Shown: piece by piece, positions 26,124-34,446 of the stretch
How positions within the stretch are numbered: the stretch's first letter is position 1
Layout: each line of letters starts with the position of its first letter
NCBI GenBank assembly: GCA_022653675.1
Contig: JALCST010000009.1
Location: 1-64,000 of the forward strand
DNA length: 64,000 bases
Direction: 5' to 3'
Source of the DNA: Bacteroidales bacterium
GTDB taxonomy: Bacteria > Bacteroidota > Bacteroidia > Bacteroidales > UBA932
Position numbers and translations under genes: made by a program
Notes under the pieces: model-generated
Database searches by the model: none
What the model saw: the letters and a program-made list of their open reading frames with translations, nothing else
What the model was told of the DNA's origin: nothing

Positions 26124-26258
26124 CAAACCTCGGGTTTGGATGCGAAAGTCGTGTCATACGCGCTGTGGGGCGTTTTTGGTCTCCAAACCCGAGGTTTGGT
26201 GGCGAAAGTCGTGTTGTACGCTCTGTAGGGCAATAGTTGCCACCAAACCCCGGGTTTG
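26124..26258. repeat. REP/BIME-like element, triple unit (copy 11)
   Basis: Three palindromes with two spacers. The second spacer has the variant ending gtagggcaatagttgccac. It lies between two divergent genes, one of the few copies not beside a stop codon. Confidence 0.85.
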
Positions 26259-26338
26259 TACAGCGGTTTTGGTAAAAAAATGAACAGAAAATCATGTGAA
26301 ATATAGTTTAGTGTTCAAAATTTTACTATCATTGCGCT

Positions 26339-26962
26339 ATGAACGTATTGGCAGATTTGGGAAACATACCGGTCGACAGTTCCATAATCGGTTCCCTGTA
26401 TCCCGATATCAAGGGAAAGAACCAGAAGATAAGCGAACTGGAGAAGGCGAATGAGATCATCCGCCTCAAGCGCGGCATGTACGTAGTTAATCCCGAAGTC
26501 AGCGGCAAGGTCATATCGACGGAACTTATCGCCAATCACCTTTATGGCCCGTCGTATATTTCCATGCAGTCGGCGTTGCGCTATTACGGGCTTATCCCCG
26601 AAACGGTATATACGATGCGATCCATGACGATCAAGCATTCGCGGGACTTTGAAAACCGTTTCGGCCGTTTCGAATACGTCTGTTGCCCGAAGGATTACTT
26701 TTCCATCGGCGTCACCCTGATATCGGGTCATGAATTTTCTTTTGTCATAGCAACGCCTGAAAAGGCGCTTTGCGATCTTATAGCCTACACGCCGGGGTTG
26801 AACCTGCGTTATCGGAAGGAGATCCTTGCATTTTTAAGTGAAGACATCCGCTTCGACATGGACGCATTCTTTAATATGGATGTCGGGATATTCCGCCAAT
26901 GTGCCCGGAACGGGAAAAAGGGAGCCGCTATCGGCACATTGATTAAAATCCTGGGCAAATGA
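26339..26962 (+). CDS. AbiEi-type antitoxin
   Basis: 207 aa. A winged-helix N-terminus (about 25-60, KANEIIRLKRGMYVVNPE) is followed by the AbiEi antitoxin domain (ISTELIANHLYGPSYISMQS, then ALRYYGLIPE; ATPEKALCDLI). It is a transcriptional autorepressor and antitoxin of type IV AbiE systems, which block phage by abortive infection. It overlaps the next gene by ATGA (26959-26962), so the two are translationally coupled. Confidence 0.88.
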   Translation: MNVLADLGNIPVDSSIIGSLYPDIKGKNQKISELEKANEIIRLKRGMYVVNPEVSGKVISTELIANHLYGPSYISMQSALRYYGLIPETVYTMRSMTIKHSRDFENRFGRFEYVCCPKDYFSIGVTLISGHEFSFVIATPEKALCDLIAYTPGLNLRYRKEILAFLSEDIRFDMDAFFNMDVGIFRQCARNGKKGAAIGTLIKILGK

Positions 26963-27783
26963 ACGGCATATATCAAAACATGCTGTCCGCCTACGACATG
27001 TCGACCGAACAGGCCCGGCGGAACGCCGTTTTCGAAGTGAATCAACAGATAATCCTCTCCGGTTTATGCCGTGGAGGGTTCTTCGATACGGCGGCGTTTT
27101 ATGGTGGGACATGCCTCAGGATATTCCATGGCCTCGATCGGTTCAGCGAGGATATGGACTTTTCGCTCCTCTCGCCGGATGACGGTTATGAATTCGAACG
27201 GTTTTTCCCAGCTGTCGTAAATGAATTCGCATTGGTCGGCAGGGAGGTTGAAATCAGGAAAAAGGAAAAGAACAATTCCTGCAATGTCGAATCCGCGTTT
27301 CTGAAAGGAGATACTGATATGTACGATGTCACCCTCAAAGCCGGAAAGAGCATTAAGATCAAAATAGAAATCGATACCCGACCGCCTTTGAAATTCGCTA
27401 CGGAAGAGAAGCTGCTGCTTCAGCCGACATCGTTTATGACGAAATGCTTCACGCTCCCATGCCTGTTCGCAGGCAAGATGCACGCCCTTGTTTTCAGGAA
27501 TTGGAAGAATCGCGTCAAAGGCCGCGATTGGTACGACTTCGAATGGTATGTGAAAAGCGGAGTGCAACTCGACTTTGCGCACCTGCAGGAGCGTATCAGG
27601 AAATTCAACGGGAAGGATATGTCGAAAGCCGAATTTATGCAATTGCTCAGGGAAAGGCTTGCCACGACCGACATGAAATCCGTTAAGCGGGATGTAGAGC
27701 CCTTCCTAAGGAATAAGGAAGGCCTTGACATCTGGTCCAACGACTATTTCCTGCAGCTGGCTGACAGGATCAGGTTCAGGTAG
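26959..27783 (+). CDS. AbiEii-type nucleotidyltransferase toxin
   Basis: 274 aa with the AbiEii/AbiGii nucleotidyltransferase core: FYGGTCLRIFHG (GG at 49-50) and FSEDMDFSLL with Asp65 and Asp67 as the metal ligands, then the helical C-terminal half. AbiEii toxins transfer nucleotides, in known cases to tRNA ends, and stop growth on phage infection. It is the toxin partner of the coupled upstream antitoxin. All core residues are present. Confidence 0.9.
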   Translation: MNGIYQNMLSAYDMSTEQARRNAVFEVNQQIILSGLCRGGFFDTAAFYGGTCLRIFHGLDRFSEDMDFSLLSPDDGYEFERFFPAVVNEFALVGREVEIRKKEKNNSCNVESAFLKGDTDMYDVTLKAGKSIKIKIEIDTRPPLKFATEEKLLLQPTSFMTKCFTLPCLFAGKMHALVFRNWKNRVKGRDWYDFEWYVKSGVQLDFAHLQERIRKFNGKDMSKAEFMQLLRERLATTDMKSVKRDVEPFLRNKEGLDIWSNDYFLQLADRIRFR

Positions 27784-27853
27784 GGCCGGAGGGCGAATAA
27801 CTTTTTCGGTACCCAGTTCCTTTAGCGTTCCGTTGTATTTATATTAGAACTGT

Positions 27854-27925
27854 AAATTACGGTTATTTACTTCCTGTTTTGACGGTATTTTGCTTCCCGT
27901 TTTTACTGTACAAACCCGAGGTTTG
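27854..27925. repeat. REP-like palindrome with 57-nt companion repeat (copy 12)
   Basis: A CAAACCCGAGGTTTG at 27911-27925 is preceded by a segment starting AAATTACGGTTATTTACTTC. That segment recurs almost unchanged before the triple unit at 31048. The palindrome lies 12 nt past the esterase stop. Confidence 0.75.
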
Positions 27926-27937
27926 TACAGTGTGTCG

Positions 27938-28705
27938 TTAAAAACAGTGGTTTAATGCCCGTTCCAGCGCTTCGTTGAAATACTGCCAGTTGTGGTTTCC
28001 GTCCAACTCTTCGAATTCGATATCGTAATCCAGATCCTTAAGCAGCCCGTAGTATTTCTTATTGTCGTCCAACAGGCGGTCTTCTTTTCCGCAGGACATG
28101 TAAATCCTTGGCTTATCCGGGTTCTCAGCATTGTCTTCGGCGAGTTCCAGGACGTCGTCTCCGGGGTTCAAATGCATGCTTTCGCCGAATATCGCCTGAA
28201 AATCCCTGAAGAGGGAATCGCCGTACATTTCCTTGAATTTCAAGGCTCCGCCGCAACGTTGCAAGTCGTTCTTCAAAAAGAGGCACGGGGATGCGAATGC
28301 GCAGCACGTGCCGTATTGCCCCGGTTTTGATAATGCACATTTCAGGGCGCCGTATCCGCCCATCGACGCCCCGATTATGAACGTGTCGTTCCTATCTTCG
28401 GATATGTTGAACGTCTTTTTGCAGATCTTGGGCAACTCTTCGGTGACATAGGTGAAATATTTCGGTCCCGATTTCATGTCCGAATAAAAACTTCGCGCGA
28501 CTTCCGGCATTATGAAAATCGCGTTGTATTCGTTTGCGTAGGCGGGCAACATCGTATAATCCAGCCAATCACCACTTCTTCCGCACAGTCCGTGTAATAG
28601 ATATACGGCCTTATGAGGTTCGTCTCCCATTTTGTCGGAAGACAGGATGGAAATGCCCGTTTCCATTTCCAGCGTTTGAGAAAAAAGGTGTCCTTTCAGT
28701 ATCAT
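27938..28705 (-). CDS. Esterase D/S-formylglutathione-hydrolase-like alpha/beta hydrolase
   Basis: 255 aa of the PF00756 esterase family. The oxyanion region is VYLLHGLCG at 34-42, the nucleophile elbow GASMGG has Ser114, and the C-terminal GNHNW His and an upstream Asp (GKEDRL) complete the triad. No signal peptide, so it acts in the cytoplasm. Related proteins hydrolyse short acyl esters such as acetyl or feruloyl groups. Stands alone between REP-like elements. Confidence 0.85.
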   Translation of the reverse strand: MILKGHLFSQTLEMETGISILSSDKMGDEPHKAVYLLHGLCGRSGDWLDYTMLPAYANEYNAIFIMPEVARSFYSDMKSGPKYFTYVTEELPKICKKTFNISEDRNDTFIIGASMGGYGALKCALSKPGQYGTCCAFASPCLFLKNDLQRCGGALKFKEMYGDSLFRDFQAIFGESMHLNPGDDVLELAEDNAENPDKPRIYMSCGKEDRLLDDNKKYYGLLKDLDYDIEFEELDGNHNWQYFNEALERALNHCF

Positions 28706-28716
28706 ATTTTAATATC

Positions 28717-28791
28717 CAAACCCGAGGTTTGGTAACCAAAAATGGCTTACAGCTTCTGTAGCGCGACTTTCGCCACCAAACCCGGGGTTTG
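28717..28791. repeat. REP/BIME-like element, full unit (copy 13)
   Basis: Both palindromes present; spacer in inverted orientation relative to most copies (ggtaaccaaaaatgg ... gcgactttcgccac). Ends 12 nt from the MBL hydrolase stop. Confidence 0.85.
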
Positions 28792-28803
28792 TACAACGTG
28801 TCG

Positions 28804-29583
28804 TCACAGTTTTATCCCGAAATTCGAATACGAAAAGGTTCCGCTTCCGTGCTTCAATTTCCCGCTTTCGTACAAATCGGTAAAAGCCTTGTCCATATCT
28901 TTTATTATCGATACCGGGACGTTCAGGTCGTGATGAGCCGGCAGGATTTTCTTAACCAGTAATTTTAGCAATTTTTTTATCGAATTCATATAGGCGACAG
29001 GGTCCGTGGAAGGGAAATATGCGAACAGATCGCCGATATAAATCAAGTCTCCGGTATATAGATAGCCTTTATCCTCTTCGAAGAAGCACATGTGCCCCGG
29101 AGAATGTCCCGGAGTATGTAAAACCCTGAGAGTGCGTCCTCCCAACTCTATCGTGTCGTTATCTTTCAATACCCTTGTCGGAGTGCCCTTGAAAAGTTGA
29201 TATTTGTTTATATCGAAATCCTCGGGGAAATCGCAAGGCTTTTCAGCCAGGAAATAACGCACCTGTTCTATCGTCAGCGGAAACTCTCCGTTTATCCAAT
29301 CCTTTTCCGCCTCGTGCACATAAAAATCCGGGAAATATTTATGTCCGCCGAAGTGGTCGTAATGCACGTGTGTCGTGACGGCGGTGACGTGTTTATCGGT
29401 CAGTGTCCGCACCTGTTCCCATATGTTTCCCACTCCGAGTCCCGTATCGATCAACAGGCTTCTGTCCTTGCCGTTCAGAAGATAGCAATGGGTCTCCTCC
29501 CAATGCTTGTATTCGCTGATGACGTAAGTATCGTCGTCGATTTTTTCAATTGTAAACCAGTCGTTTCCTTTGTAAATACTCAT
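28804..29583 (-). CDS. Metallo-beta-lactamase-fold hydrolase
   Basis: 259 aa. The metal site is His72-x-His74-x-Asp76-His77 (THVHYDHFGGH), with further ligands in LHTPGHSPGHM and YTGDLIY and in PAHHDLN. No signal peptide. The family hydrolyses thioesters, lactones, phosphodiesters or similar; the glyoxalase-II-like layout gives no firm substrate. Short intergenic gaps hold REP-like elements on both sides. Confidence 0.88.
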   Translation of the reverse strand: MSIYKGNDWFTIEKIDDDTYVISEYKHWEETHCYLLNGKDRSLLIDTGLGVGNIWEQVRTLTDKHVTAVTTHVHYDHFGGHKYFPDFYVHEAEKDWINGEFPLTIEQVRYFLAEKPCDFPEDFDINKYQLFKGTPTRVLKDNDTIELGGRTLRVLHTPGHSPGHMCFFEEDKGYLYTGDLIYIGDLFAYFPSTDPVAYMNSIKKLLKLLVKKILPAHHDLNVPVSIIKDMDKAFTDLYESGKLKHGSGTFSYSNFGIKL

Positions 29584-29630
29584 TTTATTAGTTTTCTTTA
29601 TGCGAGGACAAAAATACCATTTTTTGCATC

Positions 29631-29645
29631 CAAACCTCGGGTTTG
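29631..29645. repeat. REP-like single palindrome (copy 14)
   Basis: CAAACCTCGGGTTTG then tacagcgg, 15 nt from the stop of the neighbouring ATPase gene. Confidence 0.75.
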
Positions 29646-29659
29646 TACAGCGGTTGCGT

Positions 29660-30934
29660 TTAAGGTTTCATGCACCCTATCGGTACGATCAGCACCCCGT
29701 CTTTTCGACGGTAAGCGAACTGGCCACCTGTAAGTATCATTAGAAAAGAAGGATGATATGTTTTGTCGGTATCGATCAATTCCTCCAGTTTTTTCAAGTG
29801 TCCGGCGGCATTTTCTATCTCACGATTACCTAATTTAACTTCAACGGCACCCCAACGGCCGTCGCGAAGTTGTATGATAATATCCGATTCAAGGTCGTAA
29901 CGGTCATGATAATGGTAGACCAGACCGTCATTTGCCTGTGCGTATACCCTTAGGTCACGCGTACATAACGATTCGAAGAAAAATCCGAACGATTCGAAAT
30001 CCTTCAATATCCCTTCCGGATTTGTTCCCAGCACCGCAACCGCTATCGACGGGTCAACGAAATGATGTTTGGCAGATGCGCGTATTGCCCGCTTTGATCT
30101 CATGGATGGTGTCCATGCCGGCTGGTCTTCTATGACGAATATGCGGCGTAAGGCATTCATATAATGGGCTATGGTTTTATCGGAGATATCGAAGTCCGTA
30201 GCTTTGATGTCTTTCCTTATCGTCTCGATGGTTGCCAGAGTCGATTCGTTTCGTGCCAGCGAACGTAAAAGGAGCCGCACCCTTTCCGGATCTTTATCTA
30301 TTCCATCTACACGTGAAACATCGAAATTAATTATTGAATCAACATAGTCCCGAGCTATTTTGAGCGCCTGTTTTTCCTCCAATCCGATGGCAGCCGGCCA
30401 GCCTCCGCGACATATTGCCTGGGCTATCTGTTCGATAGTCAGCTGTGATTCCCCTTCGATGTCAAGTTTCCCATCGAAAATGTCATGCAAGGAAACGGAT
30501 CCGTTTGATTCATTGGATTCATAAAGGGTCATGGGACGCATAAGCAAACGTGAGAATCTCCCGGTTCCGGTGTGTGCCGTCGAATTGTCGGTGGGTACTG
30601 CTGATCCCGTTAGGATGAATTGTCCCTTATCGCTTCTCTTATCTACTTCGAAACGAACGGCATCCCAAAGGACAGGTGCCATTTGCCACTCGTCGAGCAA
30701 ACGAGGATTATCCCCTTTCAACAGTAAAGATGGTTTTGTGTCGGCCAAATGCATATACGATGGTGCATTGTCCGGATCCTGCATATATAGGGCGCTTTTT
30801 GCAGCTTGAGAAGCGGTACTGGTCTTGCCACACCATTTCGCTCCTTCTATGAGGACTGCGCCGGCGGCTTTCAGCGATTCTGCCAAGAGCTTGTCACATA
30901 TTCTCGGTAAATATTCCTTACTTGTCATATTCAT
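29660..30934 (-). CDS. AAA_14/DUF4143 ATP-binding protein (paralogue)
   Basis: 424 aa. Walker A GAKWCGKT is at 31-38, Walker B-like LLDEWQ about 78-83, the MRPMTLYESNESNGSVSLHD motif is shared closely with the 5882-7192 protein, and the C-terminal DUF4143 domain has LESDIIIQLRDGRWGAVEVK. The two proteins are clear paralogues about 24 kb apart. Role unknown; the nuclease-like C-terminal fold and multiple copies suggest a mobile or defence-linked ATPase. Confidence 0.85.
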   Translation of the reverse strand: MNMTSKEYLPRICDKLLAESLKAAGAVLIEGAKWCGKTSTASQAAKSALYMQDPDNAPSYMHLADTKPSLLLKGDNPRLLDEWQMAPVLWDAVRFEVDKRSDKGQFILTGSAVPTDNSTAHTGTGRFSRLLMRPMTLYESNESNGSVSLHDIFDGKLDIEGESQLTIEQIAQAICRGGWPAAIGLEEKQALKIARDYVDSIINFDVSRVDGIDKDPERVRLLLRSLARNESTLATIETIRKDIKATDFDISDKTIAHYMNALRRIFVIEDQPAWTPSMRSKRAIRASAKHHFVDPSIAVAVLGTNPEGILKDFESFGFFFESLCTRDLRVYAQANDGLVYHYHDRYDLESDIIIQLRDGRWGAVEVKLGNREIENAAGHLKKLEELIDTDKTYHPSFLMILTGGQFAYRRKDGVLIVPIGCMKP

Positions 30935-30990
30935 TGTTTTACGGCTGTAAAAATAATAAATATATCCTGCGTTGCAAATATTCCTTCCGA

Positions 30991-31182
30991 AAATTACGGT
31001 TATTTACTTCCTGTTTTGACGGTGTTTTGCTTCCCATTTTTACGGTACAAACCCGAGGTTTGGATGCGAAAGTTGTGTTATATGCGCTGTGGGGCGTTTT
31101 TGGTTACCAAACCCGAGGTTTGGTAACCAAAAGTGCGTTATACGCTCTGTGGGGCAATAGTTGCCACCAAACCCGAGGTTTG
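30991..31182. repeat. REP/BIME-like triple unit with companion repeat (copy 15)
   Basis: Starts with the AAATTACGGTTATTTACTTC companion segment also found at 27854, then three palindromes (first at 31048, last ending 31182). It ends 17 nt from the TauE-like stop codon. Its palindrome part is nearly identical to the triple unit at 32597-32731. Confidence 0.85.
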
Positions 31183-31198
31183 TACAGCGTGTAGCGTG

Positions 31199-31957
31199 TC
31201 ACTTTATCAGCAACAGGATACCGGAAGCCAGTATTATTATGATGAGAAGGGGTGTCGCGAATTTTTCGAGTGTTTCTTTCTTTATCATTTTCAATAAAAG
31301 AGGGGAGACCAAGGCCCCGGGGATGGTGCCTGCAAGCAGCCATCCTATTATCTTCCAGTCTATCGAACCCACGCTCAGATGGGTGAGGAATCCGGCTATC
31401 GATAAGACGAAAATGACAGCCAGCGACGTCCCGATTACTTCGAGCGCAGAGCATCCCAAACTTATCAATCCGAGTATTACGGGGGCCGTGCCGCTGAGTC
31501 CCAAGGCTCCGGTCATCAATCCCGCCATCAATCCGAAAATTATCGATTTCAACAAATCCTCGTGTTTGTATTTGCTCTGCTTTTTCTTGGATTTGACGTT
31601 TATCTTGAAAACCGAGAGAAACATCGGTATGGTCAATAGGATGAGGGCTATCCCGAAGATCTTCCGTGCGACCGAAGGGTTGATGCCGTGCATAAGGAAC
31701 GTGCCCGCTACGACTCCGATGATGCCGCCCGGAATCATCATATACAAGTAATTATATCGTATGTTTTTTTGTTTTATATGACTGATAGTACCAACCAATG
31801 TAGTAGGAATTATGGTGGCCAGTGAAGTCGATGCGGCTATTTCCGGTGGGATGCCGAAGCATGCGACCAAAATTCCGACATATGCCATGCCACCGCCGCC
31901 ACCAAGGCTAACGACCAGAACTGCAATGAAAAAACCGACTATTGTTAACCAATACAT
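31199..31957 (-). CDS. TauE/SafE (TSUP) family membrane exporter
   Basis: 252 aa with about eight hydrophobic segments and the TSUP pattern of two repeats, each with a glycine-rich first helix (SLGGGGGMAYVGIL; GLMAGLMTGALGLSGTAPVI). Family members move sulfite, sulfoacetate or other small anions across the inner membrane. It lies 3 nt after the TetR regulator on the same strand, so its expression is probably controlled by it. Substrate not predictable. Confidence 0.87.
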   Translation of the reverse strand: MYWLTIVGFFIAVLVVSLGGGGGMAYVGILVACFGIPPEIAASTSLATIIPTTLVGTISHIKQKNIRYNYLYMMIPGGIIGVVAGTFLMHGINPSVARKIFGIALILLTIPMFLSVFKINVKSKKKQSKYKHEDLLKSIIFGLMAGLMTGALGLSGTAPVILGLISLGCSALEVIGTSLAVIFVLSIAGFLTHLSVGSIDWKIIGWLLAGTIPGALVSPLLLKMIKKETLEKFATPLLIIIILASGILLLIK

Positions 31958-31960
31958 TTC

Positions 31961-32542
31961 CTATTTGTTTATTTCCCTTTCGAAAAAATCGTTGACGTAA
32001 TTTCTGACGAGGTATTCGAAACTCTTGTCGGGATTGATTTTCGTTTTGAAATATCCGGCTACTTCAAGTGAAGCGAAGCCGTGCAGCAGGCTGCGATAGC
32101 CTCTTACGAATAGGATTCTCAAGTCCTCATCCTTGATCACGGGATCTACTACCTTATATACGACCGAAAGAAACTGTTCCGATTTTGCGCTTAGGGATTC
32201 CTTATAGACCGAAGGTATGAAAAGGATGCATTCGTAGAGGTTAGGATGTTTGAGTGCATAATGTAAATATGCGAGGGCCATTCTTTCCAACGCTTCCGTA
32301 CCGGACCGCCCGATCGCCGCCTCGACTAATTCTTCCTTCAGATCGTTCAAGACCCTTTCGATTACGATTTTCTGTAGGTCGGAGAGGCTTTTGATGTGAT
32401 TGTATAGCGAAGGGCTCTTGATACGCAAGGCTTCCGCTACTCTTTTTATGCTTAGACTCATGAACCCCGATTCCTCTGTGATGGCAATGGCTTGTTGTTC
32501 AACGGCTTCAGCATTTACCTTAATTCTACTAATATCATTCAT
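31961..32542 (-). CDS. TetR/AcrR-family transcriptional regulator
   Basis: 193 aa. N-terminal TetR helix-turn-helix at about 12-55 (GFMSLSIKRVAEALRIKSPS then LYNHIKS), followed by an all-helical ligand/dimer domain of the WHG type. It is the first gene of a two-gene operon with the TauE-like exporter. A 15-nt near-palindrome lies in its own promoter, consistent with autorepression and control of the exporter. Confidence 0.9.
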   Translation of the reverse strand: MNDISRIKVNAEAVEQQAIAITEESGFMSLSIKRVAEALRIKSPSLYNHIKSLSDLQKIVIERVLNDLKEELVEAAIGRSGTEALERMALAYLHYALKHPNLYECILFIPSVYKESLSAKSEQFLSVVYKVVDPVIKDEDLRILFVRGYRSLLHGFASLEVAGYFKTKINPDKSFEYLVRNYVNDFFEREINK

Positions 32543-32549
32543 AATTAAA

Positions 32550-32564
32550 CTAATTTAATTAGTC
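32550..32564. promoter_or_regulatory. Probable TetR operator
   Basis: ACTAATTTAATTAGT: six-base arms ACTAAT/ATTAGT around a 3-nt centre, 8 nt upstream of the TetR start codon and just downstream of the -7 box, where binding would block transcription start. Confidence 0.6.
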
Positions 32565-32570
32565 AGGTGC

Positions 32571-32600
32571 AAAGGTAATATATTTTGCATACAATGCAAA
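32571..32600 (-). promoter_or_regulatory. Bacteroidetes-type promoter of TetR-TauE operon
   Basis: On the minus strand TTTG (32600-32597), 18-nt spacer, TACCTTTG (32578-32571), a good fit to TTTG/TAnnTTTG. The -33 element is part of the adjoining REP-like palindrome. Confidence 0.55.
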
Positions 32601-32731
32601 CCCGAGGTTTGGATGCGAAAGTTGTGTTATATGCGCTGTGAGGCGTTTTTGGTTACCAAACCCGAGGTTTGGTAACCAAAAGTGCGTTATACGCTCTGTG
32701 GGGCAATAGTTGCCACCAAACCCGAGGTTTG
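32597..32731. repeat. REP/BIME-like element, triple unit (copy 16; last in window)
   Basis: Three palindromes with both spacer types, near-identical to 31048-31182. No further copy is found from here to 64 kb. It sits 5' of a divergently placed gene rather than at a 3' end. Confidence 0.85.
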
Positions 32732-32735
32732 GATT

Positions 32736-33605
32736 GCGTGCGTGTGCGTGTGGGGGTGGGGTCGGGGCAGCCTGCCTGCTGGCGGGCTGCACCAACGGGG
32801 GGCTGCACCGCCCGGGGGGGGCGGCCGCAGGCCCCGGGGCGGCTTTACCAAGGTAAAACCGTGTAAGCAATGCATTTGCACAACATTTATTACTATATGA
32901 TAAAGATTGTCAAAAATAGTTATCTTTGATTCTCGATATGTTCCGTGGGGGGGAGAGGTATGGAAGTAGGAGATGGTGCACGAAAGGTGCCATGTTTGAC
33001 AGGAAAGGGGAAAGTACAAGTGCAAGAGGGATGGATCATGGACTTTGAAAAGGGAGAGATGCGGAGTCTGACTAGTGTAAGTTAGGTTGGCGCGGATGTT
33101 ATGAGGATTTAAGGATGGGAAGTGTCAATCCGTTATGGGGTAAAGATATTTTTGTTGCTGATATAAATATAAGGAAATTGAGGGAAATGCATAGGTATTG
33201 ATACGGCGTGCGATCCTGACGTGGAATAGGTGTTTTTTGTGGGAAAGGATTATGTGCATTGCCATGCAGGGGAATAATGCCCTGTGGGTGCTGGACGAGA
33301 AGAAGAGGAAGAGGAGAGGAAGAGTGGAGAAGAGAGTAAGAAGAGTAGATAGAGTAGAAAGGACAGATAAAGAGTAGAAAGAAGTAGAAAGAAAAGACAA
33401 GAGTAGAAAGACAGTAGAAAAGAAAAAGAGTAGAGTAGAAAGACAAGACAAGAAGAGAGTAGAAAGAAGAAAGAAAAGAAGAAAGAAAAAAAGAAAAGTA
33501 GAAGAGTAGTAATGAAGAGAGAAGTATGTGTGGTATGTGCCATTGAAAGAGCGGAAAGGGTGTTGATTGGAAATATGGATTTTGATTTGAAAAACAGATA
33601 TTTTT
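32736..33605. other. Long non-coding junction with G-rich and polypurine tracts
   Basis: No gene is supported, although frames are open on the minus strand because the sequence is low-complexity. It holds a very GC-rich block (32736-32846) with runs of four to eight G and internal inverted repeats. A short TTTACC-AA-GGTAAA inverted repeat follows (about 32844-32857). An unusual purine-only tract lies at about 33297-33516. It separates the REP-rich accessory half from the rest and contains the promoter region of the exopolysaccharide operon. Confidence 0.6.
33297..33516 (+). repeat. Polypurine tract, degenerate agtagaaaga repeats
   Basis: About 220 nt in which nearly every base is A or G apart from scattered T (in gtag) and a few C. 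Units of the type agtagaaaga/agaagaga recur irregularly. Such tracts can form triplex or mirror-repeat structures. It ends about 90 nt before the Wza-like start codon. Confidence 0.65.
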
Positions 33606-34430
33606 ATGAATAAGTTCGCTAAAATACTTTTTACGGCTTCCGCCTCTTGCCTCGTACTGGCTTTTGCCGGATGCGGATCGTCGCGGGAGATATCTTACCT
33701 GCAGAATCTGCCGCCGAATTACATACAGGAGATCCCGAAGGCCTACGAGATACATATACATACCGACGACATGCTTTCCGTACAGGTGAACAGCAAGGAC
33801 CAGGAACTCGCCCAGATGTTTAACCTGCCGGTGGTGGGGTATCAAATGAACCAGGCTTCGTCGAGTGTTACAGCAAGTACTTTCAGGTCCAATTATCAGT
33901 ACTTGGGTTATCTTGTCGACAAGGACGGTAATATCGATTTCCCGCAGCTCGGCGAAATCAAGGTCGAGGGAATGACTCGTAATGAGTTGGCCGATTACTT
34001 GAAAAACAGGCTTATTACCGGAGGATATGTCAACGATCCGATCGTCACGGTCCAGTTCCTGAACTTCAAGGTTTCGGTTATCGGCGAGGTCAACAGGCCT
34101 GGAACGTTCAATGTAACGAGTGACCGGATTACGATATTCGAGGCTCTAAGCCAGGCCGGGGATATGACGATTTATGGCAGACGCAACAATGTCAAGGTCT
34201 TGCGCGAAGAAGACGGAAAGAGAACGATCGCTACGGTGGACCTGCGCGGAAAGGACATACTGAATTCCCCGTATTACTACTTGCAGCAGAACGACATAGT
34301 TTACGTCGAACCTAACAACGCAAGGGCGGGACAGAGCGAGATCAACCAAAACCGTACGGTCAGCACATGGGTATCGGCCACATCTATGCTCGTCTCTTTA
34401 GCTACCCTGATAATCAGTATTGTCAAATAG
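33606..34430 (+). CDS. Wza-like polysaccharide export lipoprotein
   Basis: 274 aa. Lipoprotein signal with Cys23 (LAFAGC). The poly-export domain (YEIHIHTDDMLSVQVNSKDQ; YLVDKDGNIDFPQLGEIKVE) is followed by an SLBB domain (VSVIGEVNRPGTFNVTSDRI) and a C-terminal hydrophobic helix. It forms the outer-membrane/periplasmic channel for exopolysaccharide. First gene of the operon, followed by the Wzc-like kinase and the CpsB-like phosphatase. Confidence 0.93.
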   Translation: MNKFAKILFTASASCLVLAFAGCGSSREISYLQNLPPNYIQEIPKAYEIHIHTDDMLSVQVNSKDQELAQMFNLPVVGYQMNQASSSVTASTFRSNYQYLGYLVDKDGNIDFPQLGEIKVEGMTRNELADYLKNRLITGGYVNDPIVTVQFLNFKVSVIGEVNRPGTFNVTSDRITIFEALSQAGDMTIYGRRNNVKVLREEDGKRTIATVDLRGKDILNSPYYYLQQNDIVYVEPNNARAGQSEINQNRTVSTWVSATSMLVSLATLIISIVK

Positions 34431-34446
34431 GAAGAAAATTAAAGAT

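Noticed and set aside
25297-26283. 328-aa plus-strand frame
   Set aside because: Antisense to the same gene and running through the repeat element; an artefact of high GC.
5374-32731. CRISPR array from the recurring palindromes
   Set aside because: Units are scattered between genes, spacers are conserved rather than unique, and no cas gene is present.
33099-33845. 248-aa minus-strand frame rich in F, L and S
   Set aside because: Translation of the polypurine tract's complement; low-complexity artefact overlapping the Wza-like gene.
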